Positions 1 through 11,967 of a stretch of 64,000 nt of DNA are shown piece by piece. Position 1 is the stretch's first letter; each line of letters starts with the position of its first letter. The translations under genes were made by a program, and so were the position numbers. The notes under the pieces were generated by a model. That model was not told where the DNA came from. It was given only the letters and a program-made list of their open reading frames with translations, and made no database searches. The stretch comes from Flabesymbios commensalis (taxonomy: Eukaryota; Annelida; Polychaeta; Terebellida; Flabelligeridae): the NCBI GenBank assembly GCA_964017125.1, contig OZ024912.1, positions 58,962,123 to 59,026,122 of the forward strand, given 5' to 3'.

Positions 1-357
1 TTTGGGTTCATATGTGTCAATGACATGTCTGTTCCTTGAAACAGTAATAACTGTGATCGCAATATCTACGCTAACCCTGGTGTAAACATCTGGTGAAATC
101 CGTGTTTCTCGTAAAAACCTCTCAGCTTCTCTTAGTCTGGCATTGTTGTCTAATTTCAGATCCTCCAGTGCCAAGGCCGAAGTTTTCGATGTAAGAAAAA
201 AATACCAAGAGAACCTCAAGTTCCTGCAAAGTATTGGGAGGATGACCAGAAACGTCACACAGTAGAGGAAACTCCAAACTTTGCCATATCTGTATTTCAA
301 GCTTCCTTTGAACAGGCTCGTCAACATAAAGAAGATACTTTGTATGTATGGATTCAT
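1..357 (-). CDS. PGAP4: PGAP4/TMEM246-like glycosyltransferase, N-terminal part (runs off window)
   Basis: Seen: reading the minus strand from an ATG at 357 gives 119 uninterrupted codons to the window edge. A candidate 3' splice site (pyrimidine run then CAG, 374-376) lies just upstream, with an in-frame stop between it and the ATG, so the start sits in a second or later exon after a 5' UTR intron. A second in-frame ATG is at 327. Residues 27-43 (VWSFLYCVTFLVILPIL) form a single signal-anchor helix followed by CRNLR, then a charged helical stem (LREAERFLRET), then ITVITVSRNRHVIDTYEPK, which looks like the first strand of a GT-A fold. Family knowledge: PGAP4 adds GalNAc to the GPI glycan in the Golgi, and its human N terminus has a comparable hydrophobic segment, Cys-Arg pair and ITIITV strand. 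Catalytic residues would lie outside the window. The exon is much surer than the family name. A competing frame on the same strand (122-382) is open but shows no domain logic. Confidence 0.6.
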   Translation of the reverse strand, partial: MNPYIQSIFFMLTSLFKGSLKYRYGKVWSFLYCVTFLVILPILCRNLRFSWYFFLTSKTSALALEDLKLDNNARLREAERFLRETRISPDVYTRVSVDIAITVITVSRNRHVIDTYEPK

Positions 358-492
358 CACATACTATGTTATTCTGAAACAAAAAAATACATTACAACAT
401 AATTTTTATGCAGTCAATTAATGATGACACACACAAGCTTCATTTGAGTGACAAATCACAAAATAACATTTTATGTGTTGGTATACTGTTTA

Positions 493-608
493 ATTAACGC
501 TTTCAATGTGCATAAAGATGGTCCGCGCACTGACAGAATTAAAATATTTCAATTGTTTAATGATTTTTTTTCTATGGTTTATACAGAAATATTTCAGCGT
601 TGTACTGT
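493..608 (+). repeat. Remnant of TTAA MITE family P2
   Basis: One half of the P2 hairpin survives (GGTCCGCGCACTGA) together with the P2 tail (TTTATACA, then ATATTTCAGCG). A TTAATTAA stretch precedes it. The left hairpin arm is gone. Confidence 0.55.
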
Positions 609-1283
609 TTAATAGTATTTTTTAAACAAATACTGAGCAGTAGTCAACTGTTGGAGATCTCCGCTCTCGGTATTCAGGGTGTTTTATTCAGGTTTCAAAG
701 AAGCTACTCCCCCCTCACAAATAAATTCCCCGTCCACTCGCAACTATTCAATATGGTCATGATTTTGGGGAACCTCTCTCACAGAGAAATAGTTTGCCTC
801 AGCGTCACACTAGCATCTGATCATATGTCTCAACATGCTCAAAGGCAGTGATAGCGTCACACCAACATCTGATCATTATGTCTCAAAGGTAGTGATATAT
901 CTAATCTGCTTACCATCTCATGATTCCCGACCCAGTAATAACTTGTAGAGGCCCTACACGTGAAAAAAGCGGCTTGAAGCCTGGTTTATTCTCATTAAAA
1001 AAATTATAGCCATTTTACGCATGATAAGTGTGATAATTGTGTATTAGGACCAGTACATGTCCATTGATCAAGACATATACACTGACACGTGGCAAGGAAC
1101 ATGTGGGACGTTGTTAATATCTTCAATGACAGTACATGGAAATAATCTTTGCTTTTGATGGTGAGCTCATTATTGCCTCATTTTTAGCTAATGACAAAGG
1201 CACACACAGGAGTGTAAATGTAGCTGATATATATCATACAGCTTTAAGAAGATACCCTAGGCATGCCCAAAGCCACCTAGGCC
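609..1283. other. Gene-free stretch
   Basis: I see no coding or repeat structure. A short direct repeat is present: 'agcgtcacac(t/c)a(g/a)catctgatca' occurs near 800 and again near 855. The stretch ends at the stop codon of the helicase relic. Confidence 0.4.
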
Positions 1284-1426
1284 CTAGAGGTCATTAAAGA
1301 AAATACAACCTTTTGGAGCTTTGCTTAATCCTAAATTATTCTCTGGAAGACAGTCTTCGGTTTTACAATAGTTCACAATATCATATTTAATCCCTGGTAG
1401 ATTGGCACCAATAACCGATGCATTAA

Positions 1427-3473
1427 CCCATTAAAGCTCACTGGCAACAAAAGTTGCCACTGATCAAATTGATCACGCCATGGCTACTAATCTATTTTAA
1501 CTACATATAATGGTGTACACATGTGAACAAGACCTAGATCGTTCAACTTGGTTTACTTATTCTGTGACAGTTTCACAGACAGAATACTTGTATCATCGCG
1601 TTTAGTGAAGAAATTCAAGTTTGCAAAATGCCACGGAAGCGCCTTGGAAATGAGACGTAAGTAACATTTTACTTTATATGCCAGAGTGAAAACTGTGTGT
1701 GGTAACCTAACAATAGTCTCCATGTCTATAATATTTAATAATTCTACATATAACTAAGCTGTTGTCCATAAGAAGCTAAATAATGTGACTGGCAACAAAA
1801 ATTGCCACTGGGCTTATACATATAACATATTGTAGTATAGTATTAAATATTGGCTTCATGTATGAATGTATATGCTGAATTATGTTATCCCAATTGTACA
1901 ATCGCTTGGTATTATAGCTACGACAGGTGGTTGTTAACTCGGTTATAGCCCGATAGTTGTGATCAACTGGCTGGGTTAAAGTACTACTGCAATTTGAAAA
2001 TATGAAGATTGCTACTGGGAACTTGCACACTATAATATAATTTTAACAGAAAACATTCGATTTTCTTTTCAGATACATCATGGGACATGCCTCGCAGTGA
2101 CTTGAGCGGTGCTGACAGCGAAACAGACGACCAGATCGGCTACCACGGTGTTTATTGAATTCAAAATGTCATGTATCAGGGGGTCACCCGGGATCATCAA
2201 ATACGGAATTTTTTGAAAGACGTCAGACATTCCTCCGGTGAGATAATTGACTGTAATGTGGAAACTGACAACGATGTACCTCCTGTCACGAAGATGAGGG
2301 AACATGCAAAAATATACCCTATCACCGACCCAAACAAGCTCATCGTCGTCAGGGTATGAAACTACCGATGAAGAGGAAATAACACGAATGCGAGAGAACA
2401 TGGACAGTGGCACAAAGAAGATGAATAAATAACGTTTTAATCAAATCAGAGTGGAGCAAGAATACTAAAGCCATATTTGCCATCCCAGAGAAAGGGCTAT
2501 TTAGTCCAACTGCTCGTGATATTCTGCCAGAGAGAATCAAAAGTCGTGCCGATGTGTTTTTCTCAATGTTTCCACCTACTATGGTGGACACCATATTAAT
2601 AAGCAGAGCAATCTGTACTCCTGCGCACCCTGACCATGGACATGTCAGAAGTCTTAGCATATTAGGTATAATACTTCTGTCGCCTGCCATAGCGATGATA
2701 CAAATTTGTCTGTCGATAGATCGATACTGTAAGGTTCGTCCTCTTGTCGAGGATATCTGAATGGAGCCTTCAAACAGGCTGACATCTCTGAAAATAGCAG
2801 CATTGATGAAACAATGATAATCCTATATGATAGCCCCGGGCCACAGACCAGGAATTGCTTACAAACAATACAAGTATGCTTCGGTAAAGCTGCCAAAATG
2901 GGCCGGCTACTACAGTGTGCAAGTGCATCTGCAGAGTAAAATGCCATCCACTTTCATCGAACGAGTCACTAGCCAAAAAGAACCGAGAAGTGTCATAGTC
3001 ACTGCGGACGCACCGGGGACCGACGCACCGCATGTGACATTGCACCCAGACACATTTAAGTATAATATACCATCGCATACTAGTATGGTACCTGGTAGCT
3101 TCTTTCCCACTTCAAGCTGGATATTTCTAGTATAATTATCGACGTCATATTCGAATTTATAGGCGTTTTGATATGATTATTAAGCAGTTCAATTATGATC
3201 TGCATAATTTGAAGTTCTGCCTATTATTCACCACGTTAAGATAATACATACAGAGGCTCCTGTGTTACTGATAGTTAGGGCTACGGGTGGTGGTTTGTGA
3301 TTTGCTCAACCCCCTTAAAGCCCAGTGGCAACAAAAGTTGCCAGTGTAAGAGGTCAACTTTCTAGTATCGTAGATTTTTTTTTTATCAGATTTGACATTT
3401 AGTGACATAATTGTACAAATCTATGTTAAATTTTTTTAGGTGGCAGTATTTTAAAAAGTTGGGCTTTGATGGG
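1427..3473 (+). mobile_element. piggyBac transposon, decayed, inserted in the helicase relic
   Basis: TTAA at 1423-1426 and 3474-3477 flanks the element. Terminal inverted repeats are CCCATTAAAGCTC on the left and the reverse complement of CCCATCAAAGCCC on the right (2 mismatches in 13). An 18-bp palindrome TGGCAACAAAAGTTGCCA lies at 1442-1459, 15 bases from the left end, and again at 3326-3343, with a one-mismatch copy at 1790-1807. Transposase remains on the plus strand include LFSPTARDILPERIKSRADV (about 2496-2560, DDE_Tnp_1_7-like) and SIDETMII (about 2799), which matches the region of the first catalytic aspartate of piggyBac transposases. Stops and frameshifts separate the pieces, so it is non-functional. 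The helicase frame reads across the empty site when one TTAA is kept, which fixes the boundaries exactly. Confidence 0.85.
2085..3135 (+). pseudogene. piggyBac transposase remnant
   Basis: This is the transposase-coding core of the surrounding element. Pieces lie in different frames: MPRSDLSGADSETDD (from about 2088), an acidic start usual for these proteins; then the NVETDNDVPPVTK segment (about 2258); the RDILPERIKSRADVFF segment; and the catalytic-D region IDETMIILYDSPG. The remainder to 3135 is open but hard to align by eye. About four interruptions are apparent. Confidence 0.6.
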
Positions 3474-4725
3474 TTAAAATGAAGCAATATTAATGCAGTG
3501 GCTTCTTGACCACTTCTTCCTGCTCTATCTACCTGCTGGAAATAGTCAGAAAGATTCCTGGGTGGTGCAGCACATACTTTTCAACACCTGGCGGATTAAA
3601 CCCCATACCAATTGTTGATGTGCAAAATAGAAGACGAAGTGTAGAGTGCTTCATCTTTGGGGCTATGAGAAAAAAAAAATTGTGGCACGATCTTGATTTG
3701 AATATATGACACCAAAAAGAGTGGTCTCAGCAGACTTCTTCCCCAAAATAGTCTGTCCATAGCCGGCAGCCTCTGCCATTCGTTCCACTGGTAAGAACAA
3801 GAGCGTTACAGGGAAATATGCATTATTAGTTTTAAGAGTGTCAAATAATGGAGTATAGATAATCTTGTAAGTAGGCCCACTCCAAATATCCACATTTGAG
3901 CCCTTCACTTTACGATCTAAATAAATATTAGGCATATGTCGATCCGGTTTTTTTTCGATGATCTTCGGTTCAAACAAGCCATGCAAACACACACGGTAGT
4001 CGTTTCTTTAAATCAGAAATGAGGGTGCCACTCATGGCAACATGGCTGACACCAGGAAAAAAATAGGGCGGGGAGTGTGTGTAGTTCACCGAACGCACGT
4101 CTGAACTCCCTTGCCCAATCATCAACTTTGTGAGCCTCATCAACTGGGCTACTGTCGCCAGTACGTTTTCACTAAAGGGGCTGTCAAATAGGAGTCTCAC
4201 GCCTTGCCTTGTGCAGAACAATGCCTCGGGATGACAGGTGGCAATATCAAACTTCCCTTCTATTGTATCCTAGGGTGGTAGGCCTACATCACACCACAGT
4301 GTCAGTGACAAATCATCGCCCGGGTAAACATCACTGCAGTCGTCATTATTATTAACGTTAGCATCTTTAAGATATTCTCCTCCACCCGGGAAGTCTATTT
4401 TGCATGCATTAAGTCAGATTTCTGTCAGGTTTCACCTGATCTATCTGTATGGCGGTGAGTGGGTTGATCACTAAAACACATCTAGCAGTGCGACCATTTC
4501 TCAGACGATGTAGCGGTGCCAAAAACTGATATATAAGCGCTTTCCCGTAGCCCGTCCGCAAGTTACAGTTCGTAGCGAAGGGCCTAAACATTGCTAAACA
4601 GGTAAACTAACCATAAACTCTCTTTGTTTGACTTTTAACGTCTTCAAATCCCCAAAAATGTTGATATAGCGAAAAAATGTGGCAAATTGTAAATCAATCA
4701 CATTGGCATGACTGGACGCCGCCAT

Positions 4726-7700
4726 TTTTAAATACCACATCACAGCCACAGAAAGAGAAAAAAGTACATCATTACTATATCCAAATTACCATTAAAATGA
4801 ATATTTTTCTGGCAAGTAAATAATAACTTTTATTTTTCAAAGGTACCGGTAGGCCTAACCATTGACTATTGCAACATTTCACACATGTAGGCCTATCCAA
4901 TAGGCATGATAGGAAAACTTCCCTTTTTGAGCAGTTTTCAACAGAAGATGCAGTGATGGGTGACCTGAACGACATCTATGTGTGGAGAATGATATATGAG
5001 GTGGTCGCAATAAGTGGTAGGCCCTAATTTTTTTTAATACTTTGATGTGGCAAAAATGAATGCACCTGTAGGCCTAGACCATATATCTGACAATGATGTA
5101 GGCCTACATATATTTCTTATTTCTTCATAATTTATTCACGCCGAAGCCTACATCTACACTAAGCTCTTACACATTGAGCAGTAGCCTAATTTCGAACTAA
5201 GGCATTTCAGTATTCGGTGGTCCTAAAGAAATTTAGGTCCTAAAAAATTTAGGTAGGCCTATAATTGGTCTTCCAAGGTAAAAACTGAGCAAAATCGGTT
5301 GTTTAGTATTTCGACCTTATACGTGTCTGATATACGAATACAAGGCCTAGCAGTGGCTGACCCGCCTCGTGCTTGACCGAAGACTGAAATTTTAGCTATG
5401 AATACATGTCGCTAGCCGCTTTCCTTCAAATGAGAAACTTCCATGATCAGATGATCCATCCCGACGTATTTTGATTCAATTTACTCTAGTGAGCTTCCGT
5501 GCGAATACATGCTGGCGCTTCGTTCTACGACAAAGCCACCAGTTGGCAATCATTCGTCCGACCAGACCCCTGGTTAAGATTCAATCCTTGAGCTTGACGG
5601 GAGATAATGAGCGATCAACAAAGTCGAAAGGCCAGGACAGCCTTATTCAGGGCTAGCTATCTCTAACAAACAAACAAACAAACAAACAAACAAACGAACG
5701 AACAAACAACAACAAACCTACATTATTATGAGATATATTTATTTTAAAGAAGCAAAATGAATAAAATATCCATACCTAAATTTAATATAGTGTATGATTA
5801 TCAGGGTCAAAAATATCCGTGTCTATTGAACGAAAAGTTAATTCGATGATAACGTGAATCCCAAGATAGACTGTAACGGTGTAGTGGAATGGATGAAAGG
5901 CCTTATTTTTTATAAAACTAATTAGTTTTGTCATTCATATGACAATTTTATCTGTGTTTCTAATATTTACTGACGTTTATTAAGATCTAATAATTATTTT
6001 AAATATAAAAAAGAACATTTATAAATTCACAATGAGCGTAATAATTCTTTATCGACACATGTTGTGTCAAAGGAGTAGTGCGCCCTCACTCACCAGATGT
6101 CGCATATGTATATGTTTTTGGCCACTCACCAGGTGACTCTCCTAATCTACTACCATTTATATACAGTATACAATTTAATCATGATTTCAGTAGGCCAACC
6201 ACACTGACTTATCAGAGTGTCACAGTACGTCATCCACTAAACTTTTGCGTAGCATTTGCTAATATTAAACACCAGCTGTCTCTGTGTCTTTCATGTCCGT
6301 TACATCACAGCCTGCCAGCCAGAAATTCATAAAATCGCTCCATTGGTGAGGTAGATCCTGATTGGTCAGTTGTGTTTAGATGGGAATAAATTTGTCAAAA
6401 TATGGGAATCTGTAGGGACCTACAGGCAGAGCACCACATACAAGCCTGCTATTAACCAGAGGGTATCGAAGAGTGTCCTACTTTTAATGTTATATTTATT
6501 TATAATTATTTCAGTTTTTAATTTTCTTCAGAAATAAAACAAATTTGTTTTGTACGTCGTTCCTCGTTTTCCTAATAGGCCTATGTCAAAGTACGAGCTA
6601 GACCATTTTTAGACAAATGTGTTTTACAGGAGTGTAGTTTAAATAGTGGTAGCTACTACTATTACAACCACACGGTCCCCCTAAAAATGGCTTCGCATTA
6701 TGACATCTTAGGAAAACGGGGAACGTAAAACACGACGTAGGCCTACGTACATGTAATGAAAATATCACATGACTTTCAAATATGAAGAAAATGTTTGTTA
6801 TGAACATTATCACAATGCAATACAAAAATCTTTACAAATATTAAAACGTCGGGTCAAGAGAACGTACTATAACATAATTTAAAAACATCACATAGCCTAC
6901 CATGTTAAAAATATTATAACAATGTTTATACAAATATTTATCCTTGATATCATAAAAACCTTTTACAGTGTTTTGTATAATGTTTTTATTTATTGTTTCA
7001 AAGTATTCTGTTGAGCCGAAACTTCGATATTTTTAAATGTTTTTTACATGTATATTATCAGACATTTAGTCTGACATTTTCTCAATATTATTAAAATGTT
7101 TTTTGTGTGTTTTCTGGGTAGATACTGATCAATACAGATTCATCTGACAACGAATAAATAATATTAATAATTAATTTAGTAAATCAGTTGTTTGTGTTTT
7201 TATTCACCACTACTTAAATTTGAGGGGTGTTTTTCTCAATAAAATGTATTTTTTGTATACCTTTTTTAATTAATGTACGAAGTCTATACGTCATCAAGCA
7301 TGTTTTAAATACTGGTATCATTAAAATAAAAAAATATATAGATATTTTCTATGTCGTTACCGTTTAGGTCCAGCTCGTCATAATTTATTTCAATGACACC
7401 CCTGTCATTATAATGCCCTATCTATAACTTTTTTATACATTCAGATACAGAAACACACGGTCACCCGGGCTTGAAATGATCCCAAGTGCTACTCTTTCAG
7501 AAAATCTTGTGTGTCGTCTGTTGGCGGGGGGGGGGTTGCAGCACGATCACATTTTTGGTGACGTTGGCTCCCAGCTATTGTAGCTATATTTAATAGTAGT
7601 CTAGCCCACACCAGTCCTGTTGCAAAATACACAAAATAATATGAAATATTTGCGTATCCGCTGATACACCAGTGCCAACCAGGCAAAACTTTGCCAAAAG

Positions 7701-7915
7701 CAATAAACCCGTTCAATTAAAAATGCTCTGCGTTTTTGCTTCATATTGATATTTTGTTACAAATTTTCTGCCATGGTAATCATAATTGTACTTATATAAA
7801 TCAAATTCTACCGTTAATTTGTTGATATAGACCACATATCCATCATTATTCTGTCTGTCTGCCTGAGCGATAATATGTCGACGACGTGTCACTGACAAGT
7901 TAGTCTTAGCGTTAG
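4726..7915. other. Gene-free AT-rich region with many TAGGCCTA motifs
   Basis: I find no convincing exon. TAGGCCTA or one-base variants occur near 4850, 4890, 5070, 5100, 5250, 6580 and 6735. A (CAAA)n array is at about 5671-5715. The stretch 5720-6060 and 6830-7470 is very AT-rich and featureless. Short open frames here show no domain signatures. Confidence 0.5.
5671..5715. repeat. (CAAA)n microsatellite
   Basis: About ten CAAA/CGAA units in tandem. Confidence 0.9.
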
Positions 7916-8406
7916 GGTCTCACTACCCCAAATGCCAGTCCCATTGAAACACATGTAAACTGCCTCAATTCCGCAGGCCGATTTCACCATTTTTCACCCT
8001 ATTAGATATTTAGTGTGACATATCAGGATAAAGCTTGAGATGTCCTTGTTCGAAAACAGGCCCGCTATGGGTATGGTTACCAGACAGATTTTGAGCTACG
8101 CCCCCTAGAGTGTAAAAAAGTCAATACTGTTAAAATTGGGCTATAATCCGTGCTCTCTTTCACAGAACAGACACACTTCATTTTAACCCACTGTATCCCT
8201 GCGAGGTTATCATGAAACAGTTATATATGATATTCTTGACAAAGAAGATAACGTGGGCTTATTAAATATTCACAAAATTATTACTTCTTTGTATTTTATT
8301 TTGTTTCAATAGAGGTTGGAACAGCCGCATTAAAAATATTTTGTGTGATGATTCCATCATTAGTAGACACCTCCCTGGATTTCGGCTTATTTAGGGTGGT
8401 GAGACC
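7916..8406. repeat. 491-bp repeat, copy 1
   Basis: Left copy. Ends read GGTCTCACTACCCCAAAT and, inverted, GGTCTCACCACCCTAAAT. There is no coding content. Confidence 0.85.
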
Positions 8407-9016
8407 ATATGTAGAGATATAATTTTCTTTGATTATTTTATTTCAGCCTGGTATGATGCTTAAAGGTGTTCTGAGCAATATAGTTTTTGAATTAGGCAAA
8501 TATATTGAAAACTGTTGCCCTCGGAGCCCTTTGAATAATTATTGATATCATGAAAATCGGCCTGGTTTCCTTGAAAGTCGCCTTGAATAAAACAGTTAAA
8601 TGAAGTGGCTATTCCCGCCTCTATTTCGTCACACAAAGTCGTCATGGTTACCTTGTATTTCGAAAATTGTTGTTGAAATATGCCACACATATTAGAATGG
8701 ACTGCTATTAGTAGCATCCATACTTAAATTCACTATTTTTTATTTTTATTTGGGCCCATATGACAATCAAACTACCAACCAGGCATTTCATCTATGACTT
8801 ATATCACCAAAACACGGCCTCTTCTGGTCTTTTCTAGACATGGTTATCACATTTATTCACCAATTATATACTTTCTAATCAAAACTATTACACTTAGATT
8901 GTTACAGCGATAGTAAAACTCAATAAAATATAGATATCAAGCTGCAGATTTTTTATCAAGCAGCTGGAATATGTCAAGAAAGGACCAGAACATGCAAACC
9001 CCTTGTGTCTACTGAT

Positions 9017-9507
9017 GGTCTCACCACCCCAAATGCCAGTCCCATTGAAACACATGTAAACTGCCTCAATTCCGCAGGCCGATTTCACCATTTTTCACCC
9101 TATTAGATATTTAGTGTGACATATCAGGATAAAGCTTGAGATGTCCTTGTTCGAAAACAGGCCCGCTATGGGTATGGTTACCAGACAGATTTTGAGCTAC
9201 GCCCCCTAGAGTGTAAAAAAGTCAATACTGTTAAAATTGGGCTATAATCCGTGCTCTCTTTCACAGAACAGACACACTTCATTTTAACCCACTGTATCCT
9301 TGCGAGGTTATCATGAAACAGTTATATATGATATCCTTGACAAAGAAGATAACGTGGGCTTATTAAATATTCACAAAATTATTACTTCTTTGTATTTTTT
9401 TTTGTTTCAATAGAGGTTGGAACAGCCGCATTAAAAATATTTTGTGTGGTGATTCCATCATTAGTAGACACCTCCCTGGATTTCGGCTTATTTAGGGTGG
9501 TGAGACC
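9017..9507. repeat. 491-bp repeat, copy 2
   Basis: Right copy, same orientation as the one about 1.1 kb upstream and the same length to the base. Confidence 0.85.
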
Positions 9508-11142
9508 TTAGGTCAGGAAGTTAGGCTTACAAGCCGCTTAGCCTCTTAGCTGCTTAGGCCTAGTGAGCAGCACTCTCACCTGCTCACTGGCTCGGTCATT
9601 GCTGAGGGAGAGTGAGCACGAATGAGGGTCACCTTTTTTATCGTTGCGTGCCTGTTTGGCTGACATTAATTCACACAAATTCTTCTTCAACTAAATCCAA
9701 TTCAAATATAGACTACTCGCCGTCAAATTAACCACGATCGCATGATTTTCGACAATTTCTCCGTCAATTTTTACCAATTTTCTTGAAATTTTGCAAAGGC
9801 TATTTTCTATTTAAATATTCAAAAATTCAAAAATTACTTTTAATAGTTCAAAAGTTAGACCATTTCCCATGCCCATGTAATAAATTAGTTTAATTGAGTT
9901 ATAGAGAGACGTGATTGCACAAAACAGAGATACAATCCAGGAGCTCAGTCACTCATCTCATGTCCTGGGTGAGTTCTGGGCTCAAGTTTGCCCACCAATG
10001 ACTTAGAGTAGACTGGTAGTTAAATGTGAATCAAGCGTGCTGTTACGGAAGCAAACCTTTTCGTTACGACGATCTCACATAAAAAAAAACAACGACAAAG
10101 TAAGGTGAAATATTTAATATAATTTTCATTATTTTAACTTCCATGGCTATATCATCAAAATCAGTGGCTTTGAAAAAGTGTCCTAAATTATTGATTTAAT
10201 TTATCACCCATTGCCGAGCTCTTTTTTCGTAACTGACGACATGCTAAAAGAAACATTTGACCACATTCCACAGTTTTCACTCAGCAAGAAAAATGCTGTG
10301 CTATGACCTCAATGTTGCAAATTACGTAAGGGATACAGAATCCAAAATATCACCCAAACACTTGAATTTTTTTGCTGAGTTTTATGTTTTAGATACATCA
10401 GGGCAACCAACTGATGAGATGAACGTAATTGGGAGTTTCAGGTTTTAGATACATCAGGGCACCCAATGAGTGCCCCGCAATACAGTAACAGTGGCAAATA
10501 TACCACATAGGCCCTATATGCACATAACCATCGGGCATAATCTCCTGCCTCTCTTTGCGGTTTTTTTAAGTCCACGAGGGGGTCATAGTAGAAAAAATTG
10601 GTGCATTTTTATCTTTATGGCTAAGAAACTTCCATTTACACCCTCGGTGCGCCCCATAAGGAAGCGTAGAGCAGGCAAACAAAACTTCACCCTGGGGAAA
10701 CTAGTGCACTAAGAGCAGCCTTCTCCGGGATTCCCACATTGTTCTGTCCAAACAGCCTAAAGATGGCTTTCAGAACTTCCTCATAGGGCAGTTGGCATTG
10801 TCTATTTTTATTGCTTGCATTTTTTTTTAAAAAATAAAAAAAATGGCACCTGTGTAAAAAAACCGGAGTGGCTAATTGTACGGCGAAGATATAATGGGAG
10901 TCAATGGGAGCCCGTCATTTCGTAAAAGAGGCTGCCCATAGAGTTACATTATAAAGAATCACATAGGCCTAAAATTAGCCACTGCCAAAAAATTATCACA
11001 AGGGCCTATAGCATGCCTGTTCCACTTACCTCTTCAAGCATTTGTTGCAACAATTATGAAATGGTGATAAAAAAGGTGATAAAAGTACCATTTAAAACAA
11101 AAAATATGGGATATTACCACGCTGATTTCTAATTATTGAAAA
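9508..11142. other. Gene-free stretch
   Basis: The segment from 9515 to 9610 is rich in GCTTAG/CTCACC short repeats. A short direct repeat ('ttttagatacatcagggca') occurs at 10387 and 10444. No exon or element boundary is recognised. Confidence 0.4.
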
Positions 11143-11281
11143 CTGTGAGTGCGCAGCACAAAAATTAAAAAACTATTGCAGTTCTAGTCTATGGACATGT
11201 TTACATCATATGGTCATATTAATAAGCTAAAATAAAATCACCGATTTTTTTAAGATTGTAGACCTGGGCATGTCCCTTTAA
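11143..11281 (+). repeat. Dispersed repeat G, copy 1
   Basis: Shares about 130 bp with the reverse complement of 19128-19263: the blocks GTGCGCAGCACAAAAATTAA, ATGGACATGTTTA and CATATGGTCATATTAATAAG. It ends CCCTTTAA at a TTAA, so it may be the end of another TTAA-targeting element. Confidence 0.6.
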
Positions 11282-11967
11282 CATTACAACTTAGTTTGGG
11301 GGCCTAGCCCTAACCAAGACTAAAGACACTAAGTCTGAGTAATATCTTTACATAGTGATAGTCATATATTTTACTAATTTATAGTAATCATGGTAATAGG
11401 GCCTACAGTTACCCTAAATAGGCTTTTTAGTGTATGTCTACCGTAAGCAGTCAGATAAAATGTACCTAAATAGATGCTATTAATTCTGACCATGCACCAC
11501 TCTACGTAATACAACACTGTTTACAATAGGGGGTGTCTATCCGTACTTGACTACATGTAACCATACATATTTGCTGTTAATCATACGTATTACCAACATG
11601 CTATGCGTATGGTGAATCACGTACGGTTAGCCACTGCCTTTACAATATGGCTAACTTATCGTGGGAACTGTTACCTCTTGTATTACCGTCAGCGCAATGT
11701 ACAGCGCGCATTCCTTTACATGATTGATTGCAGTGTGTATACCCGGTATATTAGAATTGATGACTGCAGGTTTGTTGCATCGAGATATTAAAGTTGATAA
11801 TTCCAATTGCTTCCTGTCACTTTATTCCTACAAAGAATCCCACATCAAAAACTGGTTAATGTTTTGCACCAACACAGGTCAAGGGTGAGGAAAAAATCCA
11901 TCTAATTACTGCATACCACCAAAAATATGTACATGTATTTAAGACTAAACACTTTTAATGCTATTAA

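Larger units (their letters stand above)
1284..4725 (-). pseudogene. Broken RecQ-like DNA helicase, intronless, split by a piggyBac insertion
   Basis: Superfamily 2 helicase motifs appear in order on the minus strand. There is an ATG at 4725 and a KQRE segment (about 4635), then motif I TGYGKALIYQ (about 4550), CHPEALFCTRQG (about 4210), a DEAH box read in a shifted frame (about 4130), the motif III region HVAMSGT (about 4035), the motif V region RLLFCTSTIGMGFN (about 3600) and motif VI QQVDRAGRSGQ (about 3520, another frame). After the piggyBac the sequence resumes as NASVIGANLPGI (about 1415) and YCKTEDC (about 1370) and stops at 1284. Without the insertion the span is about 1.4 kb, or about 460 codons. 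At least four frame changes or stops are visible, and a poly-T run near 3665 accounts for one. No introns are evident, so it is either a retrocopy or a helicase carried by a mobile element; related intronless RecQ-like copies are numerous in marine invertebrates. Dead as it stands. Confidence 0.75.
7916..9507. mobile_element. Composite unit: two 491-bp direct repeats around a 610-bp core (TRIM-like or paired MITEs)
   Basis: The repeats at 7916-8406 and 9017-9507 have equal length and are about 99% identical by eye. The pair is flanked outside by TTAG (7912-7915) and TTAG (9508-9511), while the inner junctions do not match each other. Long near-identical direct repeats with an outer 4-bp duplication are what a small non-coding LTR-type element would leave. 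However, each repeat also begins GGTCTCAC and ends GTGAGACC with about 18 bp of imperfect inverted terminal repeat, which is more like a MITE. The core 8407-9016 has no recognisable gene, primer-binding site or polypurine tract. Near identity implies a recent event. Confidence 0.5.

Noticed and set aside
154-402. Plus-strand open stretch opposite the left-edge gene
   Set aside because: It has an acceptor-like start, but the minus strand gives a membrane anchor plus a glycosyltransferase-like strand, which is far more specific.
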